A stretch of 64,000 nucleotides of DNA from contig JAWNZC010000314.1 in NCBI GenBank assembly GCA_035771165.1, positions 1-64,000 on the forward strand, given 5' to 3'. This DNA comes from Paragorgia papillata (Eukaryota; Cnidaria; Anthozoa; Scleralcyonacea; Coralliidae). The notes beneath the pieces were generated by a model. The model made no database searches and had not been told where the DNA came from. It saw nothing but the letters and a program-made list of their open reading frames with translations. Of the stretch, positions 13,268 to 25,200 are shown piece by piece (the first letter of the stretch is position 1; each line of letters starts with the position of its first letter). Made by a program: the position numbers and the translations under genes.

Positions 13268-13689
13268 CAATCTCGTTCCTAGAGCCCACGTTCCCCACCC
13301 GGGAAACGAGAGACTCTGGGATAATCCGTTTCAAATCACAGGATTCGTGTTATTCCGGTTGAGGTACGCATGCCTAAATATCCGAGCGGAATCTGGATAG
13401 CATGTTCTCCTTGTTTGACTTTTCCCCAAACAAGTCAATGGGGTTGCTGGCGAAGCTCGAATTACAGCATCTACACACATAACGGCGAAGATATCGATCG
13501 CGGCAACGTCTTCACTGGAGTCCTTGTCGTCCCGACATCTTTGTTATTTTGGTTTTATTAATTCTACTTCCGGTCACTTCAGACCAACTCATGCTCACTA
13601 TTCAGCCAATAACGTAAACGACATGAAACGGATTATCCCAGAGTCTCTCGTTTCCCGGGTGGGGAACGTGGGCTCTGGGAACGAGATTG
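13268..13689. mobile_element. MULE-like MITE, 422 bp, 9-bp TSD agacgatac
   Basis: Flanked by exact 9-bp duplications agacgatac (13259-13267 and 13690-13698). Terminal inverted repeats begin CAATCTCGTTCC and continue about 65 bp (agagcccacgttcc, cacccgggaaacgaga, ctctgggataatccg). The internal region has no recognised protein. A shorter member with its own 9-bp duplication lies at 54475-54673. The 9-bp target suggests a Mutator-like origin. Confidence 0.85.
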
Positions 13690-13698
13690 AGACGATAC

Positions 13699-14527
13699 TT
13701 CGTCCGCACATAGCAGCAGTCCGACTCCGAAACAACTGGCGCAATAAAACGATTGACTCGTGCTCTGAGAAAATATCTGGGTTCTATTCTATCCCAGATT
13801 CCCAGGACAGAATCGGAACTTTTAATGAATGTCTTACTATTATGCAAAATACTATTATGTAATGTATTAGACAATGTTTATCACAGTTTCCGATCGTGAC
13901 ACGCAGTTAATATTTTGTTCATTATACCTGATAAATAAAATGTATTTGGTTCTTGTTCTTTGATCGCCTTTTCTTGCCAAAGAAATAACATATTTTTTTG
14001 AGAATTGTCATGTTGTTCAATAAGTAAACTAACTTATACCGGCTACACAAGTGCACGTTGCACTTAAACGTTAATAGACAATGAGTGAAAAAACAAATAT
14101 GACCGGTAACAAATCCTCCGTGACCGGCAAATTTCGTTTCTTACCGGTCACAATGACGGGCAGAAGATTTCCAAGATTTATTTCGAGGATTGTTCTCATT
14201 CCGGATTGAAATTTCGTCCCGGAATAATGTAAAGGGGTGCGAGATATCATTCTGGAATGGAAAAGGTGATCGGGAGAACGAGAACGAACAACGTATGCGT
14301 GTTTTCTAACATTTATAGACTTCAGATTTCCCGCGGATTTTAATCTAGGCTTCAAATTCCCATGTATACACGGATTGACTTCGCATTTCAACCGGATTGA
14401 AACTTAATCCGGATTTATGTAAACGGCCCCTAAATTTTACCGAAAGCAATAACAACCGAAGGATAACAACATTGAAAATGACGAGTCTATGTCATGGCAG
14501 TCACGCTACAACATATGTAAGGCATGT
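13699..14527. other. Intronic DNA with transposon fragments, no gene
   Basis: Nothing coding recognised. The stretch 14380-14430 (ccggatttatgtaaacggcc) looks like one terminus of a GTTTACA-type MITE; its partner end was not located. Confidence 0.4.
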
Positions 14528-14693
14528 AGTTAACAAATAGATTCCATTTTGCCATTGTATGTCCAGTTATAGATGCACAGATGACGTCACAACGTGGTAA
14601 GAACAACGTGGGTCACTGATGTTCTTACCACGTTGTGACGTCCTCTGTGCATCTATAACTGAACAGACAACGGGAAAATGGAATCTATTTGTT
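14528..14693. mobile_element. Hairpin MITE, ~165 bp
   Basis: Arms of about 75 bp with short mismatches: aaatagattccattttgcc, agttatagatgcacag and tgacgtcacaacgtggtaag, then the complement after a ~13-bp loop (gtgggtcactgat). A transcript would form a long hairpin. No clear TSD. Confidence 0.75.
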
Positions 14694-15141
14694 TTATACA
14701 ATAAAAAAGTTTAAAAAAACAACTTTTGCTAAGATTTATTGAATTTCCCGCCGAACTTCCGGGGCATTGAAAAAGATGAAGCACGCCATCTGACGTGATT
14801 CATGATCTATACAAAACAAGCAATATGATTGGTTCGTGACATTGGAGTGGCGATTTTCATTGGTTCACAGCAATCAGAACAAGTTGTGACGAAATCCGTG
14901 CATCTGCCCAGTAATAGATCATGGCTCTCGACCAATGAAAACGTGCAAAACATTTAGCTTATTGTATAATTTAAAATAGTGATACAATAAACCTATTATA
15001 AACCTCAACTGCTTGGTCATTACGGAAAATATCAGACCTCGCTCTTTTATGTACAGACCTCGCCCTATGGGTTCGGTCCGTACTGTCAAGATCTCGGTCT
15101 GATATTTCCCCCTAATGAACGCACTCTCGGTTAAAAAAGAA
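14694..15141. other. Intronic DNA, small palindromic fragments
   Basis: No gene. The region 15020-15110 contains gaaaatatcagacctcgct and a complementary ctcggtctgatattt around a GC-rich centre (tatgggttcggtccgtac). A related arrangement occurs at 25.87-25.97 kb. Confidence 0.5.
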
Positions 15142-15499
15142 CTGGGGGCTAATCGTCCTTACTCGCAGCCAGCGGCTGAATTACGAAGGACGCAGATCAA
15201 CGTGGCTGTGTCGAGGAACATCAAAGGCGCTCAAGGCAGCTGCTACACAACACAGTCCACACCACGGATCACAGCTAAGATGTAGGTGTTGATTTTATGG
15301 AAGGAGGAAAACCGGAGAACCCGGCGAAACACCCTCGAAGGACAAAATAGATCAACTACAACTCTACTCATGCGAGTTCCAAGCTCAACAACGGGGTCAC
15401 TCCCAAGCGGTCCACCCATCCAAGTACTAACCCCGTCTAACAGGGCTTAACTTTATTGTGAGAGGCAGTACGCTAACAGCACACGCCACCCGTGCTCCC
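15142..15499 (-). mobile_element. 5S-rRNA-derived SINE, copy 1
   Basis: On the minus strand the head reads aagttaagccctgttag, then ggttagtacttggatgggtg, matching the 5S rRNA internal promoter (A box and C box: TTAGTACTTGGATGGGTGACC). Downstream come the unit-specific body (gagttggaactc-like, ctccggttttcctccttcc) and a tail ending near 15142 (agccgctggctgcgagtaag). The same body, in the same order, follows the 5S-like head in copies at 41.1 and 52.3 kb, which is what a SINE of 5S origin (SINE3 type) would show. No poly-A or exact TSD was read. Confidence 0.75.
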
Positions 15500-15520
15500 C
15501 TAATACGAAATTATAAGGGG

Positions 15521-16075
15521 CCGTTTACATGGACTAAAAGTTGGCTCGGGTAAGAGGGACACCCTACCCCCCGAGACAACTTTGTCGTGTGTTTACATGA
15601 GGAATTAGATTATGACTTCTGAATCGGTTTAAGCCTGGAGGACTGGGTATAGTTTAATGCATCTAATTTAAGATGGCCGATCGTTGGGAAGAAACTGTAG
15701 CTGTGCTGTTAGAATTAAACGATAGAATCAAACTCATAGAAGCTTTTATACTTCTTCAGGCCAATTATCAGGTTTGCAACCATTGTTGAAGACCAAGACC
15801 ATTTTTTTCCCCTTCGTATTTGCTGCTCTATCAATTGTTTCACTTTCTGCCGCCATTTTGTTTCGCAGTTTTGCCTCGGGTTGGCGAGTCAACTTTATCT
15901 CGCCCCCTAGGGTAACCCTACCTCGCAAAGAGGGTGACCCCACCCCAGGGTGACCCTACTACCCGAGACAAGTATGAAATTCCCCCATGTAAACGCTCGC
16001 TGTCGAGACTAAGTAAAATGAACACAAAGTTGGCTCCCCCAGGGTAGCTCGGGGGGGGGGGGGGGGCAGGGTGAC
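15521..16075. repeat. GTTTACATG-type MITE region with poly-G
   Basis: ggccgtttacatggac at 15530, gtgtttacatgagg at 15590 and cccatgtaaacgctcgc at 15983 form inverted and direct pairs. Between them are repeated aggg-gacccta blocks and a 16-G run at 16049-16064. Ends about 40 bp from OGDH exon 9. Boundaries are uncertain. Confidence 0.45.
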
Positions 16076-16112
16076 CCTTCTATCAGATTTATTATTTAAT
16101 ACATCCACTTAC

Positions 16113-16286
16113 CTCATCTGACGGTTCTAGAGTTGGGTCAAATTGAGTAAAAATTTGCTCCAATGGTTTACGGCAAACATTTGCTAAAACATTAAGACGA
16201 CCTCTGTGAGGCATTCCTATCACAAAGCTCTCCACTCCATTTGCACTTGATACATCGAGAATTTCTTTCATGGCTGGAATCAACAC
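16113..16286 (-). CDS. OGDH: OGDH exon 9 (last one inside the window)
   Basis: Codons 292-349, 174 bp, phase 0 at both ends, acceptor gtttgttaag, donor gtaagt. It begins [20 protein letters not shown], then holds the TPP-dehydrogenase signature [11 protein letters not shown] (315-325) and ends [10 protein letters not shown]. The next block expected in the family (GDVKYHLG) was not found anywhere in 1-16112, so intron 9 is longer than 16 kb or the assembly is interrupted. Confidence 0.95.
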
Positions 16287-19200
16287 CTTAACAAACAAAG
16301 AGCGTTTTCAAAAAATATACAGACCGACAGACACAGACGGGCAGGCAGACAGACAACAGAGACAGATACAGACAGACAGACAGACAGACAGACGGACGGA
16401 TGGACGGACATAGAAGACACGCGAGTGTCTATAAAGTAAACTAGATCACATTTAGGATAGTGAAACGTTTCAAAACAGTGGAGGGCTCTGTTGTCAGCAA
16501 CAGCACTGATCAATTAAGTCAGTCAGTCTATTTCCTTGATCAATTAAGTCAGTCAGTCCTATTTCCTAGGCCCTTTGTCTGGATAGGACAAAGGGCCGAA
16601 TTTAGCGTGCCAACCTGTATGATGACGTGACCACTACCTAAGATGGGCGCCACTAAAGTTCATAAGCTTTTGAAGATTCAAAACAAACAAAAAGAGTTAT
16701 TTTAAGAAAATTTAAACGAATGTAAGGAGACAAGAAGTAGGTTTAAGACGCTAATTTCTTGCATTTGTTTCTATTACTGAGCTGTAAAACCTTTAAATTT
16801 CGTTGTTTTTCTTCAGTGCCGACAACGAAGAAACTTCACGATAATATAAATTGAAAAAAAACAGACTATAAAATCTACGAAGAATTCAATTCCAAGTCTT
16901 AAATTGTGCCTTTTATACTAATCTTAATGCCTTAACAATATCTCGTGTTGTGTAGTTGCCATATTGTGCTGTATTTGTTGTTAAACAGTGAAAACTAAAC
17001 GAACCGGCATCGGTTACGGCTTTTCACAGAGTACTTAATATTCCTCCCCCGGATAATCTGACCGTGCTGACGTCAAGATTGCTTATGCCAGTCAACTTTT
17101 AGCCTGCGTAGCCAGGCGTTTACTGGATTGGGGGACTGGGGAGAGGGCTGAGATGTAACGCCTGCAGTGGAGCTCTTTGGTTTTGTCAAACCCGTTCGCT
17201 GACGAACGGGATTTTAATTATTGATTACGCCGAATGTGATTCGCTTAGCGCCCATAATCTGTCAATCAAGAAGGTTTAGTAAGTAAAAATAATAATTTCA
17301 ATTCTAATTTTCAAACAAAGGTGAAACGATTTATATCAAAGGAAATATCTAAACAGCACTTGCAGGCTTTTGCGATTTGATCAAATGAAAATGCTGAGTG
17401 TCAGCCTCCTCGACTCCTATACCATTCAACCGTAAGTTTTATATTTAAAACCTCCATGCAAGAGTTTGGAATATATCTTAATAATATATAGGAAGTTCCT
17501 GAATTTGATTTTGAAAGCGAACACCGTGAGACGCTTTGCTTTCATATGTCTCTGTCAGTCATAAAATTTCTGAAAATATTTGCGAGCGAACACCGTGGGA
17601 CGCCGCAGACATTTCCGTTCAATAATGGTATACCTTTCACTCAACTGTTTTATTTTGGTAAACACCCGCTGTCATTACTGTTCTCTTCATGAATATTCGT
17701 TGCCATTGATAGAAACGGGGTTACTCTACCATTCACAACCTAATTTTATAAATTTTCAGGCCACAGTTTGAGAAATATTTGTGAGCAGATACCGTGGGAC
17801 GCCGCAGACATTTCCGTTAAATAATCACTACTATTTATATACCTTTCACAACTGTTTTATTTCGGTAAACACTCGCTGTCATTACTGTTTTTTTCATGAA
17901 TATTCGTTGCCATTGATAGAAACAGGATTACTCTACCATTCACACCTAATTTCATACATTTCCAGTTCACAGTTTTAGAAATATTTGTCAGCAGACACCC
18001 GGTCGAACACTGCAGACATAATCCGTTAATATTAATTTATCCCTTCCACAGATTTGCGACCAACTCTCAGTCTTTTAACTCCCTTGTACTATAATTGTTT
18101 TTTATACAAAGAGAATTATTGAAATAATAATTTACGCGAAATGTTATTGAATTAAATGCCATGGATTTTGAAATATTACAATTAATACAAACAGTTAATT
18201 TAGGCTTCAGACATTGGCTGCACGAGATCATATTTCATTTGGGGGTGTTTGACAAAACCAAAGAGCTCCACTGCAGGCGTTACTTCTCAGCCCTCTCCCC
18301 AGTCCCCCAATCCAGTAACGCCTGGCTACGCAGGCTAGTCAACTTTGGGATTGGGAACAAGTTCTAAGGCCGCAGTGCGTCATATGTTCCACTAAGTAAG
18401 ATGGGGGCGACTGGCACGAAATGTTTGAGTGCTGGCCATAGGGAATGCCCTATGCAGTTTATATAGAGATCATTGAGCCGAAACCTAAACAGCTAGCCCG
18501 AGTAAATAGGCTATATACAAAGCTCAGCGTAATGTACGACACTTACCTCACAACCTTCCAGGCCAAAGCGTTTCTCTGATGACCATTTCTTTGCTAGAAA
18601 AGCTTCAAATCTAGCCCCAAAACACAATTGTTATTACACGTGCGACACAAATATACAACGTAAAACACTTACATTTATATTAAGGCCTATCTACTCGATA
18701 CGATTCTTATATACGACTCTCATCTTGACGTGTACAGTTGCGTCTTGAAAAACATCGCATACGCCAGAATGACAATCGTAGAAGAACCTTATGATTAATA
18801 TAGTACTAATCCATCTAAAGACTCGTTTACACAGGCGATTTGTGCGGCGATGTTCCTTCTTCTGACACATGTGGTCGAATGGATTGACTTACGAATGTAT
18901 TTGGCCAGTCATTTATTCAATTGCATACGTCAGCGTAGAAAAATCGCAGCACAAACCGTCGGTCTAAACGGGTCTTAGGGTGGCGCCATACAGTTTCTTG
19001 AAAAATGGAAAATACAAGTTTGAGAGTTCAAAACACGTGCATAAATAATTCGGAAAAAGAACTGATAAAACTAAATGTTAAGCATAGTTAAACAGTCCGA
19101 CAATCAAAAACTGTTACCAAATAAATAGCAACAGTTGTTGCTTTGGCAACAATGACGTTTCAAAATGGCTGCTAATTGCCCTTCGAACTAATTTAATTCG

Positions 19201-22200
19201 AAAAAAACTTTGGTGACCCCCCATATTTTTTTTCATTAAAACTTTTCTTATGTAGTAATCAATAGGCCGATTTTAAAAAAATTCTGTGGAACGAATAATT
19301 TTTTAAGTTTGTTCATTTTTAAAAAATTTGGATCTACAGAAATTTTTAAAAATCGGCCTATTGATTACTTATACTTCAAGAAAAGTTTTAATGAAAAAAA
19401 AAATTGGGGGTCACCAAAGTTTTTCCCAAATTAAATTAGTTTGAAGGGTAATTGGCAGCCATTTTGAAACGTCATTGTTGCCATAGCAACAACTGTTGCT
19501 ATTTATTTGGTAACAGTTTTTGATTGTGAGACTGTTTAACTATGCATAACATTTAGTTTTATTCTTTTTCCGAATTGTTTATGCACGTGTTTTGGACTCT
19601 AAAACATTTATTTTCCATTTTTCAAGAAACTGACTGTAAGAAGAAAATAGGGCCATTTAAACGGGAGAAAATAAGTTGCGACTCAATTAAGACGCGTCCT
19701 ATTTAAGTCGCGAACGCACTCGTATAAACGGTCAATTTGTTCGTGACCAAAGTAAGTCGCGACTTATTAGAAATTGACAGTTTATACGAGTGTGTTCGCG
19801 AATAGGACGCATTTTAGGCTACGTTTACACGGTACCGGACGAATTCGAGACCGGTCTCGAATTCGTCCTATTTCGCCGTGTAAACAGGCGGAACCGTACT
19901 AATTCAAGACCGGTTCCGAATTCGTCCGAGGGACATAGCCAGAGGGGGAGCAGTGGGAGCGGTCGCTCCCCCCCCCCCCTTTGCATGATGAAATTTTGTT
20001 TTGAACACTCGTACTCAGATGCACAGGTGATTTACCCAGCGGTTATTGACTGGATCTCAGTCACTCTTCTGACGCTAGTGACTAATAATATGAAATGGTA
20101 CCTTCCTTGGCTCCTAATCCAGTCTCCGTATGAACCGCAAGCATGTAACTTAACTCAACGGTTGTTTTTTTTAATAGTATTTTATGACTTTTCAAACTTT
20201 CAGAATTGTGTAAAATCTTCTCCCAAAATGTAGGAAATGCCATTTTAGAGACTCTAGATTTCAAAATTTTTCGGGGAGCATCCCCCCGGACCCCCCAAGA
20301 AATTTCGCTCCTCCCCTTTCAAAATCCTGGCTACGTCCCTGATTCGTCCGGTACCGTGTAAACGGAGTCTTAGTTAAGTCGCGACGAGTAAGTGAAACGA
20401 GACAGATTGTGTAGTTTCCGTTGACTGAATACAACGCAATGTGGCACATACTCATGAGATCTAACCAAACGGGCCAACAATCTACGTTTCTCCTCTTTTG
20501 TCAATTCGAATGCACCTGGAGTTTCAAACTTTTTCCTGATCCAGTCACCTGAAAGACAGAAGAATACAAAAGTATAAAAAAGTAGAGTGTTGCGTATCCA
20601 GTGTTTTGAAAAGCCTGCGCCGCAGACGACTAAACCCAGGTATACTGCCAAGATTATTTAAAGGGAATTGGCAACAAAAAATAAGTTTGTCTAATTTGAA
20701 AGAACTCATAAAATTCTCATAATAGAACATCCTTTACAACTTTTTCGTACCTTTCTTCGTTTACAAGATATTTCAATTTGTTTGATATGTAAATGAGATG
20801 GTCTCTGACGTCAGGTGTGGGGTAAAATATTTTTACATGTAGCAAACCAGTTATATCTCTAAGTTTGTTCAGCGAAATCATTTGAAATTGTGCACATAAA
20901 AACTCCTTGCGACGCTGAACATTTCATGTTAGATATAAGTGATTTTGCTCTGTATGAAAATATTTTACCCCACTCCTGACGTCAGAGACCATCTCATTTA
21001 CACATCAAAAAAATTGAAATATCTTGAAAACGCAGAAAGATACGAAAAAGTTGTAAAGGATCTTCTATTACAATTTTATGAGTTCTTTCAAATTAGACTA
21101 ACTTAATTTTTGTTGCCAATCCTTTAAATTGTAGAACAGCAATAACGTTTCGAACCGAGAACTTCATCAGAGTAAAATGTTTCAGTAGAAACGTCAGTAT
21201 TTCGTTACTAAAAATCGTTACCGCCAAACGTTTGCGCATGCGTGAGTCTGCAAGAGTAAACGCTGCAAGAAATAGTAATTTTCAGAATATTTAAATATAT
21301 TAATAATGCAGCTAGCAAGACGAACTTTAAAATTTCACTTGTTTTCTTAAAATTTGCAAGAAACGTGTGGCGGTCTAGTCCAATTACAGAATAACGATAG
21401 TTTCCCCTCTGTTTTGGTCAGAGCTCGCGCAAGCGCAAAACGTTTGACAGCTGTGTTATCTACGCCACTGTGCATACAATTTAACCCCTTGACCACCAGG
21501 GGTCTTCCCTTAACGGGTAAAATCGTCTGGTGCATTGGTGCATGTTAGCCAGAGTAAAATCGTCTAGCGTTAGCCAGAGTATAAAATCGTCTGGCGTTAG
21601 ACAGACTGACAGAGTAAAGTAGTCTGGCGTTAGACAGAGTAAAATGGTCTAGTAGAGTAAAATAGTCTGGACTGTCTGGTGTTAGACAGAGTAAAATAGT
21701 CTGGCGTTAGACAGAGTAAAATAGTCTGGCGTTAGACAGAGTAAAAAGGTCTAGCGTTAGACAGAGTAAAAAGGTCTGGCGTTAGACAGAGTAAAAAGGT
21801 CTGGCATTAGACAGAGTAAAAAGGTCTGGCGTTAGACAGAGTAAAAAGGTCTGGCATTAGACAGAGTAAAAAGGTCTGGCGTTAGACAGAGTAAAAAGGT
21901 CTGGCGTTAGACAGAGTAAAAAGGTCTGGCGTTAGACAGAGTAAAAAGGTCTGGCGTTAGACCGAGTAAAAAGGTCTGGCATTAGACAGAGTAAAAAGGT
22001 CTGGCGTTAGACAGAGTAAAAAGGTCTGACGTTAGACAAAGTAAAAAGGTCTGGCGTTAGACAGAGTAAAAAGGTCTGGCGTTAGACAGAGTAAAAAGGT
22101 CTGGCGTTAGACAGAGTAAAAAGGTCTGGCGTTAGACAGAGTAAAATAGTCTGGCGCGTTAGACAGAGTAAAAAGGTCTGGCGTTAGACAGAGTAAAATA

Positions 22201-25200
22201 GTCTGGCGTTAGACAGAGTAAAAAGGTCTGGCGTTAGACAGAGTAAACTGAAAGGTCTGGCGTTAGACAGAGTAAAAAGGTCTGGCGTTAGACAGAGTAA
22301 AAAGGTCTGGCGTTAGACAAAGTAAAAAGGTCTGGTGTTAGACAGAGTAAAAAGGTCTGACGTTAGACAGAGTAAAAAGGTCTGGCGTTAGACAAAGTAA
22401 AAAGGTCTGGCGTTAGACAGAGTAAAAAGGTCTGGCATTAGACAGAGTAAAAAGGTCTGGCGTTAGACAGAGTAAAAAGGTCTGGCATTAGACAGAGTAA
22501 AAAGGTCTGGCGTTAGACAGAGTAAAAAGGTCTGGCTTTAGACAGAGTAAAAAGGTCTGGCATTAGACAGAGTAAAAAGGTCTGGCGTTAGACAAAGTAA
22601 AAAGGTCTGGCGTTAGACAGAGTAAAAAGGTCTGGCGTTAGACCGAGTAAAAAGGTCTGGCATTAGACAGAGTAAAAAGGTCTGGCGTTAGACAGAGTAA
22701 AAAGGTCTGGCGTTAGACAGAGTAAAATAGTCTGGCGCGTTAGACAGAGTAAAAAGGTCTGGCGTTAGACAGAGTAAAATAGTCTGGCGCGTTAGACAGA
22801 GTAAAAAGGTCTGGCGTTAGACAGAGTAAAAAAGGTCTGGCGTTAGACAAAGTAAAAAGGTCTGGTGTTAGACAGAGTAAAAAGGTCTGACGTTAGACAG
22901 AGTAAAAAGGTCTGGCGTTAGACAAAGTAAAAAGGTCTAGCGTTAGACAGAGTAAAAAGGTCTGGCGTTAGACAGAGTAAAAAGGTCTGGCATTAGACAG
23001 AGTAAAAAGGTCTGGCGTTAGACAGAGTAAAAAGGTCTGGCATTAGACAGAGTAAAAAGGTCTGGCGTTAGACAGAGTAAATAGGTCTGGCGTTAGACAG
23101 AGTAAAAAGGTCTGGCGTTAGACAGAGTAAAAAGGTCTGGCGTTAGACCGAGTAAAAAGGTCTGGCATTAGACAGAGTAAAAAGGTCTGGCGTTAGACAG
23201 AGTAAAAAGGTCTGACGTTAGACAAAGTAAAAAGGTCTGGCGTTAGACAGAGTAAAAAGGTCTGGCGTTAGACAGAGTAAAAAGGTCTGGCGTTAGACAG
23301 AGTAAAAAGGTCTGGCGTTAGACAGAGTAAAATATAGTCTGGCGTTAGACAGAGTAAAAAGGTCTGGCGTTAGACAGAGTAAAATAGTCTGGCGTTAGAC
23401 AGAGTAAAAAGGTCTGGCGTTAGACAGAGTAAAAAGGTCTGGCGTTAGACAGAGTAAAAAGGTCTGGCGTTAGACAGAGTAAAAAGGTCTGGCGTTAGAC
23501 AAAGTAAAAAGGTCTGGTGTTAGACAGAGTAAAAAGGTCTGACGTTAGACAGAGTAAAAAGGTCTGGCGTTAGACAAAGTAAAAAGGTCTGGCGTTAGAC
23601 AGAGTAAAAAGGTCTGGCATTAGACAGAGTAAAAAGGTCTGGCGTTAGACAGAGTAAAAAGGTCTGGCATTAGACAGAGTAAAAAGGTCTGGCGTTAGAC
23701 AGAGTAAAAAGGTCTGGCATTAGACAGAGTAAAAAGGTCTGGCATTAGACAGAGTAAAAAGGTCTGGCGTTAGACAAAGTAAAAAGGTCTGGCGTTAGAC
23801 AGAGTAAAAAGGTCTGGCGTTAGACCGAGTAAAAAGGTCTGGCATTAGACAGAGTAAAAAGGTCTGGCGTTAGACAGAGTAAAAAGGTCTGGCGTTAGAC
23901 AGAGTAAAATAGTCTGGCGCGTTAGACAGAGTAAAAAGGTCTGGCGTTAGACAGAGTAAAATAGTCTGGCGCGTTAGACAGAGTAAAAAGGTCTGGCGTT
24001 AGACAGAGTAAAAAGGTCTGGCGTTAGACAAAGTAAAAAGGTCTGGTGTTAGACAGAGTAAAAAGGTCTGACGTTAGACAGAGTAAAAAGGTCTGGCGTT
24101 AGACAAAGTAAAAAGGTCTGGCGTTAGACAGAGTAAAAAGGTCTGGCGTTAGACAAAGTAAAAAGGTCTGGCGTTAGACAGAGTAAAAAGGTCTGGCGTT
24201 AGACAGAGTAAAAAGGTCTGGTGTTAGACAGAGTAAAAAGGTCTGGCGTTAGACAGAGTAAAAAGGTCTGGTGTTAGACAGAGTAAAAAGATCTGGCGTT
24301 AGACAGAGTAAAAAGGTCTGGTGTTAGACAGAGTAAAAAGGTCTGGCGTTAGACAGAGTAAAAAGGTCTGGTGTTAGACAAAGTAAAAAGGTCTGGCGTT
24401 AGACAGAGTAAAAAGGTCTGGCGTTAGACAGAGTAAAAAGGTCTGGCGTTAGACAGAGTAAAAAGGTCTGGCGTTAGACAGAGTAAAAAGGTCTGGCGTT
24501 AGACAGAGTAAAAAGGTCTGGCGTTAGACAGAGTAAAAAGGTCTGGCGTTAGACAGAGTAAAAAGGTCTGGCGTTAGACAGAGTAAAAAGGTCTGGCGTT
24601 AGACAGAGTAAAAAGGTCTGGCGTTAGACAGAGTAAAAAGGTCTGGTGTTAGACAGAGTAAAAAGGTCTGGCGTTAGACAGAGTAAAATCGCCTGGTGTT
24701 AGACAGAGTAAAAAGGTCTGGCGTTAGACAGAGTAAAATCGTCTGGTGTTAGACAGAGTAAAAAGGTCTGGCGTTAGACAGAGTAAAATCGTCTGGTGTT
24801 AGACAGAGTAAAAAGGTCTGGCGTTAGACAGAGTAAAAAGGTCTGACGTTAGACAGAGTAGGCAGACGTTAAAAAGTAGTCTGGCGTTAGACAAAGTAAA
24901 ATTGCGTCGACATGCGCGCTAGGGAGTCATTAATGGTTGAAACAAGGCTGCTATACTAGTAGTACGTACCATCTCAAATTAAAGGAAGTGGGAAAAGCAA
25001 AGAGGTATAAAGCATCAGCGAACTAAACACTAACTGGCATACTTACATTTACTACGGCTGTTAATATACATATATTCTAAGCCAATGGAACCACAATAAA
25101 CATCCTGTAAGAACAAGAAAAATTATATTATTGTCGATTTTTAGTTTACTTTTAAGCGCGCGGTTCGAAAGTTTGTTGACAAGTTTCAAATTAAATTTCC

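Noticed and set aside
13524..13862. 112-aa open frame
   Set aside because: Crosses the right end of a MULE-like MITE with an exact 9-bp duplication; not a conserved protein.
19790..20233. 147-aa open frame
   Set aside because: Spans the boundaries of two nested MITEs; no conserved motif.
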